A DNA stretch of 64,000 nucleotides, from the NCBI RefSeq assembly GCF_006838285.1, contig NZ_CP038228.1, forward strand, positions 4,092,001 through 4,156,000. The letters run 5' to 3'. The stretch is from Xanthomonas translucens pv. cerealis (GTDB lineage Bacteria > Pseudomonadota > Gammaproteobacteria > Xanthomonadales > Xanthomonadaceae). Both the position numbers and the translations under genes were made by a program. A model generated the notes under the pieces. The model was not told the DNA's origin. It ran no database searches and saw only the letters and a program-made list of their open reading frames with translations. Shown here piece by piece: positions 19,270 to 28,958 of this stretch (within the stretch, counting starts at the first letter, position 1; every line of letters starts with the position of its first letter).

Positions 19270-19988
19270 CCCTGCCACGCACCGTCGCCACTTCCTGTTC
19301 GCCGCCGCCGCGCTGGTGCCATCGCCGCGCTTGCTGGTGGTGTTCCTGCCCTGCGGCTACGACAGCAACAACCTGCTGATTCTCTAAGCCAGCGATTTCT
19401 ACTATGCGTCGCGGCCGACCCTGGCGATCGCGCGGCCGGATCCGGCCAACCTGAACAGCGCCATCGCGCTGGACGCGCAGTGGGGCCTGAACCGGCGGTT
19501 GCGCGACAGCTTGCCGCCGAGGTGGAACGCCAAGCAGCTCGCGTTCGTGCCGTTCGCCGGTACCGACGACCTGTCGCGCAGCCATTTCGAAACCCAGGAC
19601 AGCATCGATGGTCCGCTGGCGACCAATCCGGGCAACCTGTCCGAGGGCCTGGCTGCCTATGCCGGGGCGCTGGGACCGGAATGGCGCAATACCGTGGTGG
19701 CGGTGCTGTCCGAGTTCGGCCGCACCTTCCGCGAGAACGGCGACAAGGGCGCCCACCACGGCCACGGCACCACGTATTGGGTGATGGGCGGCGCGGTCAA
19801 CGGCGGCCGCATCGCCGGCGAGCAGGTCGTGGTGAGCAAGGACACGCTGTTCCAGGATCGCGACTATCCGGTGTCGCCCAACTCCGCGACCTGTTCGCCG
19901 GCCTGCTGAGCCGCATGTGGCGCCTGTCGCCGCGCAATTGCAGCAGCTGTTTCCGCAGGCGCACGCGCGGGATCTGCAACTGGTGTGA
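19270..19988 (+). pseudogene. Decayed DUF1501 family gene, partner of the DUF1800 remnant
   Basis: The start resembles a twin-arginine-like leader (HRRHFLFAAAALV), followed by LLVVFLPCGYDSNNLLIL, where the family has a glycine-rich YDGLN-type motif, and then a TAA stop. Next come SDFYYASRPTLAI, LRDSLPPRWNAKQLAFVPF, SRSHFETQD, VAVLSEFGRTFRENGDKGAHHGHG and YWVMGGAVNGG, ending DYPV. After two further frame changes the ending LRDLFAGLLSRMW, AQLQQLFPQ and ARDLQLV stops at 19988. Only ~240 of the usual ~400 residues remain, so both deletions and frameshifts have occurred. DUF1501 proteins (sulfatase-like fold) usually sit next to DUF1800; both genes have decayed together here. Confidence 0.8.
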
Positions 19989-20098
19989 AGTGTGCGGTAT
20001 GGCATTGCTGCAGGAACAACGGCGCGCCGGCTGGGTGCACGGTGTGAGGGGTCTCTGCGTCGATGCCGTTCGATGCAGTGAGGTCTACCGCTCCGTTC

Positions 20099-20235
20099 GT
20101 CGCGACTGAAGTCGCTCCCACATCAATGGCTTGCAGCGAGCCGGCGGGGTGCATGGTGGGAGGGACTTCAGTCCCGACAGCATCCGGAGCCGGAGGGGTT
20201 CTCGCTGCAGCTGTCGCGGTTGAAACCACTCCTGC
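20099..20235. repeat. REP-like palindromic elements (three copies)
   Basis: Copies at about 20099-20120 (GTCGCGACTGAAGTCGCTCC), 20156-20178 (GGGAGGGACTTCAGTCCCG) and 20212-20235 (TGTCGCGGTTGAAACCACTCC) fill most of the 295 bases between the DUF1501 remnant and mtfA. No gene is visible here. Confidence 0.75.
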
Positions 20236-20283
20236 CGGGCACTCCCCATGCGGTGATCGCCGCATGCGCACTTCATGTCGCGC

Positions 20284-21027
20284 TTACGCCGCCGCGAACG
20301 GAGAACGGCCGTAGAACCGCTCCAGGTGCGCGGCGACTTCCGGCATCTCGCGCTGCAGCCGCTCCGGCGCGGAGAAGTGGTATTCGCTGACCACCGCGAA
20401 GAATTCTTCCGGCGCCTCGGCGGCGTAGGCGTCGATCTCGCTGGCGCGGCCGCGGTCCACGCGCTTGCAGAACGCGTCATAGCTGCGCTGGAAATCCGCG
20501 GCCCAGCGCCGGTGCCAGTCGCGCGGCAGCGGCGGCGTGCCGTCCAGCGCGCCGTCTAGCACGTCGAGCTTGTGCGCCATCTCATGCACCGCCACGCAGT
20601 AGCCGGCGCGGGGGTCGTCCAGGTCGGCCTGCACGTCGGCCCAGGACAGGATCAGCGGGCCGCTGTCCCAGGATTCGCCGATCAGCTCGTCTTCCCATTC
20701 GTGCAGCACGCCGGCCGCATCGACGTGGCTGCGCTGCACGCGGAACGCATCCGGATACACCAGCAGTTGCGACCAGCCGCGCAGGCCGTCGGCACCAAAT
20801 TCCAGCAACGGCAGGCAGCACAACGCGGCCAGCACGGTGCGCTGCACCGCGTTCAGGGTCAGCCCGTCCAGCGGCGAGATGGTCTTGCGTTGCAGGAAGT
20901 GCGCGGCCAGCGCGCGCAGTGTGTGCTCGCGTTGCGTATCCAGTGCCGCCACCCACGCGCAGCGCTGCCGCACCAACTGCCAGGTCGTGTCGTCGATCGC
21001 AACCGGCGCCTGCCGCAGCCAGCGCAA
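20284..21027 (-). CDS. mtfA: MtfA-type zinc peptidase (M90 family)
   Basis: The family member in E. coli binds the Mlc (DgsA) repressor and has aminopeptidase activity. The ~247-residue protein shows LTLNAVQRTVLAALCCLPLLEFG, YPDAFRV, GPLILSWADV, the zinc motif VHEMAHKLD (HExxH), DAYAAEAPEEFFAVVSEYHF with the third-ligand Glu region, and ends FYGRSPF. The start is uncertain: TTG 21027 or CTG 21042 gives a normal length, and no ATG fits without running deep into the upstream gene, whose stop codon (21039-21041) abuts the start region. It is probably translationally coupled to that upstream gene. Confidence 0.87.
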   Translation of the reverse strand: MRWLRQAPVAIDDTTWQLVRQRCAWVAALDTQREHTLRALAAHFLQRKTISPLDGLTLNAVQRTVLAALCCLPLLEFGADGLRGWSQLLVYPDAFRVQRSHVDAAGVLHEWEDELIGESWDSGPLILSWADVQADLDDPRAGYCVAVHEMAHKLDVLDGALDGTPPLPRDWHRRWAADFQRSYDAFCKRVDRGRASEIDAYAAEAPEEFFAVVSEYHFSAPERLQREMPEVAAHLERFYGRSPFAAA

Positions 21028-21038
21028 CCAGCGTGAGA

Positions 21039-21320
21039 TCAGCGGAACATCCCCGGCAGGAAGCTGTGCCACTTGGGCATGCGCAGGCGCGGCACCAGGT
21101 CGCTGTCGCTGCCGCCGCCGCTTGGCGCCGCCGGCTTGGCCGCAGCGGAGGCCGGGCGCGCCGTGGAGGCCGGGCGCGCCTGCACGGCGTCCGCGTCGGT
21201 CGCGTCGGTATAGACGCAGTCGTTGCGCTGCTTGCTCGCCAATGCTTCGGACGCCTGGGCGGCGGCCAGTGGGAGCAACAGCAGGATCAGGCACGGCAGG
21301 AAGCGGCGCATCGTCGGCAT
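21039..21320 (-). CDS. Small secreted protein of unknown function
   Basis: A 93-residue protein with signal peptide RRFLPCLILLLLPLAAAQA and cleavage near ASEA. The mature part has a single Cys (NDCVYTD), an Ala/Pro-rich middle and a basic C-terminus RLRMPKWHSFLPGMFR. No known domain is recognised. It starts at ATG 21320 (or 21311), and its stop abuts mtfA, so the two genes likely form an operon. Confidence 0.6.
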   Translation of the reverse strand: MPTMRRFLPCLILLLLPLAAAQASEALASKQRNDCVYTDATDADAVQARPASTARPASAAAKPAAPSGGGSDSDLVPRLRMPKWHSFLPGMFR

Positions 21321-21472
21321 CCAGGGCGAGCGGCGGTGAATCGCGATTCTAACGCGGTTTTCACCCGCTGCGGGGCCGGCGCTGGGCGCTGGGCCGGCGC
21401 TTCCCGCATACTTTTGCGTTCCGAATCACGTCTTCAGGGGCGTGTGGATTGAAACGAGGCGATGGAACCGGC

Positions 21473-22440
<968 letters not shown>

Positions 22441-22444
<4 letters not shown>

Positions 22445-23181
22445 GCGACTGGTTGTTCGACCTGGGCAATTCGCGCTTCAAGTTCGCCGCGCTGGAGCGT
22501 GGCCATCCCGGCGTCGTGCAAGCCTGGCCGCATGGCGCCGAAGCGATGGACGCGGCGGCGGTGGCGGCGCTGCCGCGCGGCGACAGCGCCTATGTGGCCA
22601 GCGTCGCCGCGCCGGCATTGACCGCGACGGTGCTCGATGCCTTGCGCACCCGCTTCACCCAGGTGCAGGTGGCGCGCACCGAGGCGGTCTGCGCCGGCGT
22701 GCGCATCGCCTATGCGCAGCCGCACAAGTTCGGTGTGGACCGCTTCCTGGCGCTGCTCGCCGCGCACGGCGGGGGCGACGTGCTGGTGGTCGGGGTCGGC
22801 ACCGCGCTGACCCTGGACCTGCTCGATCGCGACGGCCTGCACCACGGCGGGCGCATCGCACCGTCGCCGACCACGATGCGCCAGGCCCTGCAGCAGCGGG
22901 CGGCGCAGCTGCCGGCCGAGGGCGGCGACTATCGCGAGTTCGCCGCCGATACCGCCGATGCGCTGGCCTCCGGTTGCGACGGCGCGGCGCTGGCGCTGAT
23001 CGAGCGCAGCCTGCAGCGGGGCGAGGCGCTGCTGACGCGGCGCCCGCGGCTGCTGCTGCACGGCGGCGGCGCACCGCCGTTGCTGCACGCGTTGCCGGCC
23101 GCCGAGCAGCGGCCATCGCTGGTGCTGGACGGGTTGGCGCTGTGGGCGCAGGCGCACGCCGCGGCCGGGCGTGCCGGGTAG
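22441..23181 (+). CDS. coaX: Type III pantothenate kinase
   Basis: CoaX phosphorylates pantothenate, the first committed step of coenzyme A synthesis. The 246-residue protein has the ASKHA phosphate-1 motif FDLGNSRFKFA, HKFGVDRFLALLAA (family YxxxLGxDR equivalent), the phosphate-2 motif VGVGTALTLDLLD, HHGGRIAPSP, and adenosine-binding LHGGGAPPLL. It starts within the birA stop codon (ATGA overlap), so translation is coupled. Confidence 0.95.
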
Positions 23182-23190
23182 AATCGGCGC

Positions 23191-24045
23191 ATGCTCGTCC
23201 GCGCCCTGCTCGTCGTCCTGACCATCCTCAATCTCGGCGTCGCGCTGTGGTGGGCGACGCAACCGCAGACCCCGGCGCCGGCACCGCTGCCGGCACTGCC
23301 GGCAGGGGTGGCGACGCTGCAATTGGTGCAGGTGCCGCAGGCCACACCACAGAGCTCTGCCCAGGTACCTACTGCTGCTGCCGCGGGGCCATCCGTGGCC
23401 GACCCCGCCGCCAGCGCGCCGGCCGCTGTCGCCACGGTGGTCCCCGGCGCACCCGTCGCGGATGCGCCGGCGAGCACGGTGGTGCCGGCGACCGCATCGC
23501 CGGTTGCCGCCACGGCGCCGTCCGTGCCGGTCGAGGTGCCCAGGGCGGCAGCAGTGGCCGCCGCCGCCGATCCTGCCGCCGCGCCGGTCTGCCTGAGCCT
23601 GGGCCCATATCCCGACCGCGCTGCCGCCCAGACGGCCGTGGCCGCACTTGGCACCGCCGCGTCGCGCCCGCGCCTGCGCGAGGTCGGCGATGACGCCGCC
23701 ACCAGCTTCCGCGTGCTGCTGCCGACCATCGGCGGCGAGGACGGGGTCAAGGCTGCGGTCGATCGCATCGTCGCCGCCGGCATCCGCGACTACTACCCGA
23801 TCCGCGAGGGCGATGCCGGCAACGCCATCGCCCTGGGCCAGTACCGCAGCCGCGAAGGCGCAGAACGCCGCAAGGCCGAACTGGCCCGCGCCGGTTTCAA
23901 CGTCGACCTGATTCCCAGCGGCGGCAGCGGCCAGTCGCGCTGGTGGCTGGACCTGCGCGCCGACTCCGCGGCGCAGGCCGCGGCGCTGCGCCGGCGCCTC
24001 GGCGCGCCGCGGCAACGCGCGCTGGATTGCGCCACGCTGCGCTAG
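23191..24045 (+). CDS. SPOR-domain membrane protein
   Basis: A 284-residue protein with one N-terminal membrane anchor (LLVVLTILNLGVALWW), a long Ala/Pro/Val-rich linker (residues ~25-125), and a C-terminal region with CLSLGPYPDRAAAQTAV and ALGQYRSREGAERRKAELARAGF, the repeat signature of SPOR domains that bind denuded peptidoglycan at division sites. It follows coaX by nine bases, so it is the third gene of the birA operon. Its cellular role beyond peptidoglycan binding is inference. Confidence 0.85.
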   Translation: MLVRALLVVLTILNLGVALWWATQPQTPAPAPLPALPAGVATLQLVQVPQATPQSSAQVPTAAAAGPSVADPAASAPAAVATVVPGAPVADAPASTVVPATASPVAATAPSVPVEVPRAAAVAAAADPAAAPVCLSLGPYPDRAAAQTAVAALGTAASRPRLREVGDDAATSFRVLLPTIGGEDGVKAAVDRIVAAGIRDYYPIREGDAGNAIALGQYRSREGAERRKAELARAGFNVDLIPSGGSGQSRWWLDLRADSAAQAAALRRRLGAPRQRALDCATLR

Positions 24046-24180
24046 AATGCCGCCTTGCGTTGGCTTCGGTCGTGTGCGGCCGGCGCGGATCGCGGTCCAG
24101 CGCCGCCGCCGCGATCTGCCGCAGCGGCCTGCCAGCAGGTAGACTGCGACGGCCCGCAGCGCGGGTAGCACAGTCCTCGT

Positions 24181-24256
24181 GCCGCTTTAGCTCAGTCGGT
24201 AGAGCAACTGATTTGTAATCAGTAGGTCGTCCGTTCGATTCGGACAAGCGGCACCA
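24181..24256 (+). tRNA. tRNA-Thr (anticodon TGT)
   Basis: The 76 bases fold as a full cloverleaf. The acceptor GCCGCTT pairs with AAGCGGC, followed by discriminator A and an encoded CCA. The D-arm is GCTCAGTCGGTAGAGC. The anticodon stem CTGA/TCAG encloses loop TTTGTAA, giving anticodon TGT. The T-arm contains GTTCGATTC. Threonine acceptance is read from the anticodon. Confidence 0.97.
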
Positions 24257-24465
24257 CTTTTCGCATCGCACAAGCCAGCGCCACACTGCGTCAGCAGCAT
24301 GCCGTATGCCGATTGCCTGCATGCACGTGCAAGCGCGCCGCGGCACTCCCAGTATGTTTCCGGCAATCAGCGCATAGCGCCGGCGCTAGCCTGCTGCGCC
24401 GCGGCGGGTCGCGCTGCAAGCGGCTCGCTAGACTGGTGCACATTATTTCGCTGGAGCGTGTCCGC

Positions 24466-25389
24466 ATGAATTCCTCTTTTCTGCCGGTGTCCCTGATCGG
24501 TGTTCCCACCGATATCGGCGCCGGTCACCGTGGCGCGCGCATGGGGCCGGAGGCGCTGCGTATCGCCGGTCTGCACGAGGCGCTGGCCGGTCGTGGCATC
24601 GAAGTGCGCGATCTGGGCAACCTCGACGGTCCGCGCAATCCGTGGCAATCCCCGGTCGGCGGCTACCGGCATCTGGACCAGGTGGTGGCCTGGAACCGCG
24701 CGCTGATGGAGGCCAGCTACGCCGAACTGTGCGCCGGGCGCATGCCGATCATGCTCGGTGGCGATCATTGCCTGGGCATCGGCTCGATCACCGCGGTGGC
24801 GCGGTATTGCCGCGAGCAGGGGCGCAAGCTGCGGGTACTGTGGCTGGATGCGCATTCGGACTTCAACACCAGCGCGGTGACCCCGTCGGGCAACGTGCAC
24901 GGCATGCCGGTGGCCTGCCTGTGCGGGCTGGGGCCGCAGGCACTGACCGAACTGGGCGGCGCCGCGCCGGCGCTGCGCCCGGAGCAGATCCGCCAGATCG
25001 GCATCCGCTCGGTGGATCCGGACGAGAAGCGGCTGATCAAGCAGCACCGCATCGACGTGTACGATATGCGCTACATCGACGAGATGGGCATGAAGCGGAC
25101 CATGGAAGCGGCGCTGGATGGGGTCGATGCCAACACCCACCTGCACGTCAGCTTCGACGTGGATTTCCTGGACCCCAGCATCGCGCCGGGCGTCGGCACC
25201 ACCGTGCCCGGCGGCCCCAACTACCGCGAGGCGCAGCTGGTGATGGAGATGATCGCCGACAGTGGGCGCATGGGCTCGCTGGACATCGTCGAACTCAATC
25301 CGGTGCTGGACCATCGCAATCTGACCGCCGAACTGGCGGTTGACCTGGTCGAGAGCCTGTTCGGCAAGTCCACGCTGATGCGCGACTGA
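24466..25389 (+). CDS. rocF: Arginase
   Basis: Arginase hydrolyses L-arginine to ornithine and urea at a di-manganese centre. The 307-residue protein carries all three signature motifs: GGDHCLGIGSI, DAHSDFNT and SFDVDFLDPSIAPGVGT, with the Asp and His metal ligands. The opening SLIGVPTDIGAGHRGARMGPEALR and the ending VELNPVLDHRN are typical. GGAG lies about ten bases before ATG 24466. It follows the tRNA gene and is probably transcribed on its own; the ~200 bases between hold no other gene. Confidence 0.95.
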   Translation: MNSSFLPVSLIGVPTDIGAGHRGARMGPEALRIAGLHEALAGRGIEVRDLGNLDGPRNPWQSPVGGYRHLDQVVAWNRALMEASYAELCAGRMPIMLGGDHCLGIGSITAVARYCREQGRKLRVLWLDAHSDFNTSAVTPSGNVHGMPVACLCGLGPQALTELGGAAPALRPEQIRQIGIRSVDPDEKRLIKQHRIDVYDMRYIDEMGMKRTMEAALDGVDANTHLHVSFDVDFLDPSIAPGVGTTVPGGPNYREAQLVMEMIADSGRMGSLDIVELNPVLDHRNLTAELAVDLVESLFGKSTLMRD

Positions 25390-25533
25390 CGCGGCTTTTC
25401 GGCGCAAAGCTGAATGTCGTGGCGCTTCATTCACGTGACATCCACAGTCGTGAAGTCAGATTCAGCGGCAGACGGTAGCTCGGCAATTGCTATCGCCGCT
25501 GTCCCAGACCCGATCCACTGCGAGGAATCCCCA

Positions 25534-25686
25534 ATGAAGCGACTGTTCACCTTGACGATGCTGACCCTGTTCTGTGCAGGCATGCTGACTGGCTGCAACA
25601 CCATGGCCGGTGCCGGCAAGGATATGCAGAAGGCCGGCGATAAGGTGGAAAACAAGGCCGACGACTGCAAAGACGGCAAGTGCTGA
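25534..25686 (+). CDS. Entericidin-like lipoprotein, copy 1
   Basis: A 50-residue lipoprotein. Signal peptide KRLFTLTMLTLFCAGMLTGC ends in lipobox LTGC. The mature peptide NTMAGAGKDMQKAGDKVE is the entericidin A/B family signature, and a tail with two more cysteines (DDCKDGKC) is unlike the second copy. GAGGAA precedes ATG 25534. Entericidins are small envelope lipoproteins, described in E. coli as an antidote/toxin pair linked to stationary-phase lysis. Whether that applies here is unknown. Confidence 0.85.
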   Translation: MKRLFTLTMLTLFCAGMLTGCNTMAGAGKDMQKAGDKVENKADDCKDGKC

Positions 25687-25784
25687 TCGATTGTCCGCAG
25701 TGGCTTGGCGTTGACCGATGACCCAATGCGTAACCCAGCGCGGCGCGTACGCCGCGTTCCCATGACCAAGAAGGAGTAAGACCT

Positions 25785-25919
25785 ATGAAGCGTACTTTTG
25801 CGTGGATGCTGCTGGCGATGTTTTCGGTGGGCCTGCTGTCGGGCTGCAACACGGTTGCCGGTGCCGGCAAGGACGTGAAGAGCGCCGGCGAGAAGGTCGA
25901 AGACGCCGCCAAGAACTGA
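25785..25919 (+). CDS. Entericidin-like lipoprotein, copy 2
   Basis: A 44-residue lipoprotein, too short for most ORF callers. It starts MKRTFAWMLLAMFSVG with lipobox LLSGC, followed by NTVAGAGKDVKSAGEKVEDAAKN. AGGAG lies eight bases before ATG 25785. It is a clear paralogue of copy 1, about 100 bases upstream, and lacks that copy's C-terminal cysteines. A strong intrinsic terminator follows, so the two lipoproteins probably form one transcript. Confidence 0.85.
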   Translation: MKRTFAWMLLAMFSVGLLSGCNTVAGAGKDVKSAGEKVEDAAKN

Positions 25920-25941
25920 GCCCAGCGCTCGGTGACGAAAG

Positions 25942-25970
25942 ACGGGCCGGCTTGCCGGCCCGTTTTTTTT
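25942..25970 (+). terminator. Intrinsic terminator after the entericidin pair
   Basis: ACGGGCCGGC pairs with GCCGGCCCGT across a two-base apex and is followed by a run of eight T. Confidence 0.92.
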
Positions 25971-26118
25971 GCGCTTTTGGCCATCGCCGCCGGCGTTGAC
26001 GGTCAACGCTTCAGCGCCCTCATGCGCCGTTGACGGTGCATTGATCGATCGGCAACGGTGCCGGCGCAACGCTGTGCACGCGGTGCAATCGCCGCGGACA
26101 TCCAAGGAGCGCCACGCT

Positions 26119-26334
26119 ATGAACAAAGACATCATTTCCGGCAAGTGGACCCAGCTCAAGGGCAAGATCAAGGCGCAGTGGGGCGATCTGACCGACGACG
26201 ATTTCGACGTGGCCACCGGCAACGCGCAGTACCTGTCGGGCAAGTTGCAGGAACGCTATGGCTGGGATCGCGACCGCGCCGAAAAGGAGGTGCGCACGTT
26301 CCAGGACGGGCTGGGCAAGGAATACCGCGACTGA
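26119..26334 (+). CDS. CsbD family protein
   Basis: A 71-residue, charged, probably four-helix protein with the family pattern [27 protein letters not shown] and [16 protein letters not shown]. CsbD-like proteins are stress-induced in many bacteria; the molecular function is not established. AAGGAG lies ten bases before ATG 26119. A bidirectional terminator follows. Confidence 0.9.
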   Translation: MNKDIISGKWTQLKGKIKAQWGDLTDDDFDVATGNAQYLSGKLQERYGWDRDRAEKEVRTFQDGLGKEYRD

Positions 26335-26357
26335 GGCGCGCGCTGCGCCTGACGTGG

Positions 26358-26387
26358 AAACGCCGCGGATGCGGCCAGCGGCGTTTT
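26358..26387. terminator. Bidirectional intrinsic terminator between csbD-like and the convergent gene
   Basis: AAACGCCGC pairs perfectly with GCGGCGTTT across an 11-base loop; T-tracts occur on both strands. It sits between two stop codons facing each other. Confidence 0.8.
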
Positions 26388-26403
26388 GCGCGTTGCTGCA
26401 GGC

Positions 26404-27255
26404 TCAGTACGCTGGCGGGTCCGCTACGAAGTCGCCGGGGAAGGCCTGCGGCACGTCGGCCACGCGCGGGTACCGCCGCGGCTGCGGGATCACGCCGCGC
26501 GCGACCAGCCGCGCATGGCTGTCGTAGCGTAATTGCAGGCGCTGCTGCGGCAGGTCGCTGGCCCGTTCGAATTCGGTGACGCGGGAGGGCGACCATTCGC
26601 GCTCGCCGTGGCCGGTGCCCACGCGCTGCGCCTCGCCCTGCGCGGCATCGCGTTCCTGCACCGGCGCGGCGGCCATGGCGGCCGCGGCCGGCATCGGTGC
26701 CTCCGCGCGCTTGCGGCGTTGCGCGACGCTCGCCTGCGGCACCATGGTCGGCGCTTCGTCGAACACGGCCATGCCGATCACGCCGACGTTGTCGGGGCGG
26801 CCGGTGCGCGCGGCATAGCTGTCGGCGAGATCGGTGAACACGAACTGCGCGACCTCGCGTTGCGACTTGCGCCAGCCGGCGATCTCGGTGCTCTGCCATG
26901 GCGCCAACACGTAGCCGCGCTGGTCGCTGGATGCGGTCTGTCCGCTGACCGCGTTGACCCCGTCCACCGACAGCACCACCAGCACGCGGCGGTCGCTGTG
27001 GTCGGTCAGGTGCAGCGCATAGCGGTGGCCTGGCGTGGCGGCGATCCAGCGCCCGCCGCGCTGCGCGTATTGCGGCAGGTCGGCGCCATCGGCATCGCGG
27101 TCGATCACGCGCAACACAACCGGTGCGGTGGACGCGGGCGGTGGCGCGCAGGGGCGGAAACCGCACATCAGGCCGATGCACAGCAAGGCGATCGAGAGCT
27201 GGCCGAGCGAGCGGATCGGGCGGATCGGGAAAAACAGGCGGGCGGGCTTGCGCAT
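26404..27255 (-). CDS. Conserved exported protein of unknown function
   Basis: A 283-residue protein with N-terminal membrane/signal segment LGQLSIALLCIGLMCGF and cleavage or an anchor near residue 30. The central domain, ~residues 60-170, has YALHLTDHSDRRVLVVLSVDGVN, YVLAPWQSTEIAGWRKS, FVFTDLADSYAARTGRPDNVGVIG and MAVFDE. I recognise this as a conserved proteobacterial module without assigned function. The C-terminus is Arg-rich. ATG 27255 is chosen; ATG 27297 is in frame. It is divergent from trpS and convergent with the CsbD gene. Confidence 0.72.
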   Translation of the reverse strand: MRKPARLFFPIRPIRSLGQLSIALLCIGLMCGFRPCAPPPASTAPVVLRVIDRDADGADLPQYAQRGGRWIAATPGHRYALHLTDHSDRRVLVVLSVDGVNAVSGQTASSDQRGYVLAPWQSTEIAGWRKSQREVAQFVFTDLADSYAARTGRPDNVGVIGMAVFDEAPTMVPQASVAQRRKRAEAPMPAAAAMAAAPVQERDAAQGEAQRVGTGHGEREWSPSRVTEFERASDLPQQRLQLRYDSHARLVARGVIPQPRRYPRVADVPQAFPGDFVADPPAY

Positions 27256-27365
27256 CACGGCCACTCCATGGAAGGAACCTGCTGTTGAACGCGCCATGCG
27301 CCGGAACGGGGTTGCCGCGCAGCGGTTAAACTCGCCGGGTTTTCTTCTGGCCGTCGATTCCCCGC

Positions 27366-28676
27366 ATGACCACCCGCGTCCTTACCGGCATCACCACCTC
27401 CGGCACCCCGCACCTGGGCAACTACGTTGGCGCGATTCGCCCGGCGCTGCAGGCCAGCCTGCGCCCCGGCATCGAGAGCTTCTATTTCCTGGCCGACTTG
27501 CACAGCCTGATCAAGGCGCAGGACCCGGCGCGCACCCAGCGCTCGACCCTGGAGATCGCTGCCTCGTGGCTGGCGGCCGGGCTGGATCCGTCGAAGGTGT
27601 GGTTCTACCGCCAGTCGGACGTGCCGGAAACCAACGAGCTGACCTGGTTCCTGACCTGCGTCGCCGGCAAGGGCATCCTCAACCGCGCCCACGCCTACAA
27701 GGCGGCGGTGGACAAGAACCGCGCCGACGGCGAGGACGACGATGCCGGGATCAGCGCCGGACTGTTTATGTACCCGGTGCTGATGGCCGCCGACATCCTG
27801 CTGTTCAAGGCGCAGCAGGTGCCGGTGGGCCGCGACCAGATCCAGCACATCGAGATGGCGCGCGATTTCGGCCAGCGTTTCAACCATGTCTACGGCCGCG
27901 ACTATTTCACCCTGCCCGAAGCGCTGATCGACGAGAACGTGGCCACCTTGCCCGGGTTGGATGGGCGCAAGATGAGCAAGAGCTACGACAACACGATTCC
28001 GTTGTTCGCCCCGCGCGAGGAATTGAAGAAGCGCGTGTTCTCCATCGTCACCGATTCGCGCGCGCCGGGCGCGCCGAAGGACACCGATGGCTCGGCGCTG
28101 TTCCAGCTGTACCAGGCCTTCGCCACTGCCGAGGAAACCGCTGCGTTCGCGCAAGCCTTCGCCGCCGGCATCGGCTGGGGCGAGGCCAAGCAGCAGCTGT
28201 TCGCGCGTATCGATGCGGAGATCGCGCCGATGCGCGAGCGCTACGAGGCGTTGATGGCGCGCCCGGGCGAGATCGAGGCGATCCTGCGCGACAACGCGCA
28301 GCGCCTGCGTACGCGCTATGCCACGCCGTTCCTGGCCGAACTGCGGCGTGCGGTGGGCCTGCGCAGCCTTGTCGTCGAGCCGGCAGCGGGCGTGATCGAG
28401 ACGTCAGCTTCGGCGAGTGTGCTGATCACATCGGCGTTGCCGGTGTTCAAGCAGTACCGCGAGCAGGACGGCCGCTTCTACTTCAAGCTGCTCGACGGCG
28501 AAGGCGCGCTACTGCTGCAGAGCGGCGGTTTCGATTCGCCGCGCGAGGCCGGGCGCGTGATCGGTGCGCTCAAGCAGGCCGATCACGCCGATGCGCTGCA
28601 CGGCGCGGAACTGACCCTGGCGGTGCCGGCCGATGCGGTGCTGGCCGCGCTGCAGCGGCTGCGCGACGCGGGCTGA
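27366..28676 (+). CDS. trpS: Tryptophanyl-tRNA synthetase with C-terminal extension
   Basis: A class I synthetase charging tRNA-Trp. The 436-residue protein has the HIGH-equivalent TPHLGNYVGAI, the tryptophan-pocket region, VPVGRDQIQHIEMARD, and GRKMSKSYDN (KMSKS loop). It ends about 100 residues beyond the usual ~335. The extension (after ~residue 345) contains PVFKQYREQDGRFYFKLLDG and LLQSGGFDSPREAGRVIGALK, which resembles a DUF1508/YegP-type module. The start MTTRVLTGITTSGTPHLG at 27366 is typical. Confidence 0.93.
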   Translation: MTTRVLTGITTSGTPHLGNYVGAIRPALQASLRPGIESFYFLADLHSLIKAQDPARTQRSTLEIAASWLAAGLDPSKVWFYRQSDVPETNELTWFLTCVAGKGILNRAHAYKAAVDKNRADGEDDDAGISAGLFMYPVLMAADILLFKAQQVPVGRDQIQHIEMARDFGQRFNHVYGRDYFTLPEALIDENVATLPGLDGRKMSKSYDNTIPLFAPREELKKRVFSIVTDSRAPGAPKDTDGSALFQLYQAFATAEETAAFAQAFAAGIGWGEAKQQLFARIDAEIAPMRERYEALMARPGEIEAILRDNAQRLRTRYATPFLAELRRAVGLRSLVVEPAAGVIETSASASVLITSALPVFKQYREQDGRFYFKLLDGEGALLLQSGGFDSPREAGRVIGALKQADHADALHGAELTLAVPADAVLAALQRLRDAG

Positions 28677-28707
28677 GGCGGGAGTACACCGCGAGCCTGG
28701 CCATGAT

Positions 28708-28776
28708 GTGTTGGAGGGACTTCAGTCCCGACGAGGCCTTGGCGGTAATGCGTCGGGACTGAAGTCTCTCCCACAA
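28708..28776. repeat. Inverted pair of REP-like elements
   Basis: TTGGAGGGACTTCAGTCCCG (from 28710) and its inverted partner CGGGACTGAAGTCTCTCCCA (to 28774) face each other across ~30 bases and can form one long hairpin. The rest of 28677-28958 shows a possible -10 box TAGAAT near 28923 ahead of the MBL gene. Confidence 0.75.
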
Positions 28777-28958
28777 TGGCCGAAAATCGCGGTGGTCCAT
28801 CAGGACGGCTGGTTGGCGCCACCGTCCGCCAGGAGGGCATGTGCCGATGGCGACCGCGGGCGTTCTGGATTGCTGGGACACCAGGGCACAGCCGGCAGGC
28901 CTGGCATCGGCTTCCATACGGCCTAGAATGGAGGTTCGCCTAGCCACCGCCCTGCGCC

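Noticed and set aside
19499..19909. A separate 136-residue gene
   Set aside because: Its sequence is the middle of the decayed DUF1501 gene, with continuations in other frames on both sides.
24027..24048. Promoter for tRNA-Thr using TAGAAT at 24043
   Set aside because: The -10-like box is present, but the only TTG-type -35 box is just ten bases away and the distance to the tRNA is long.
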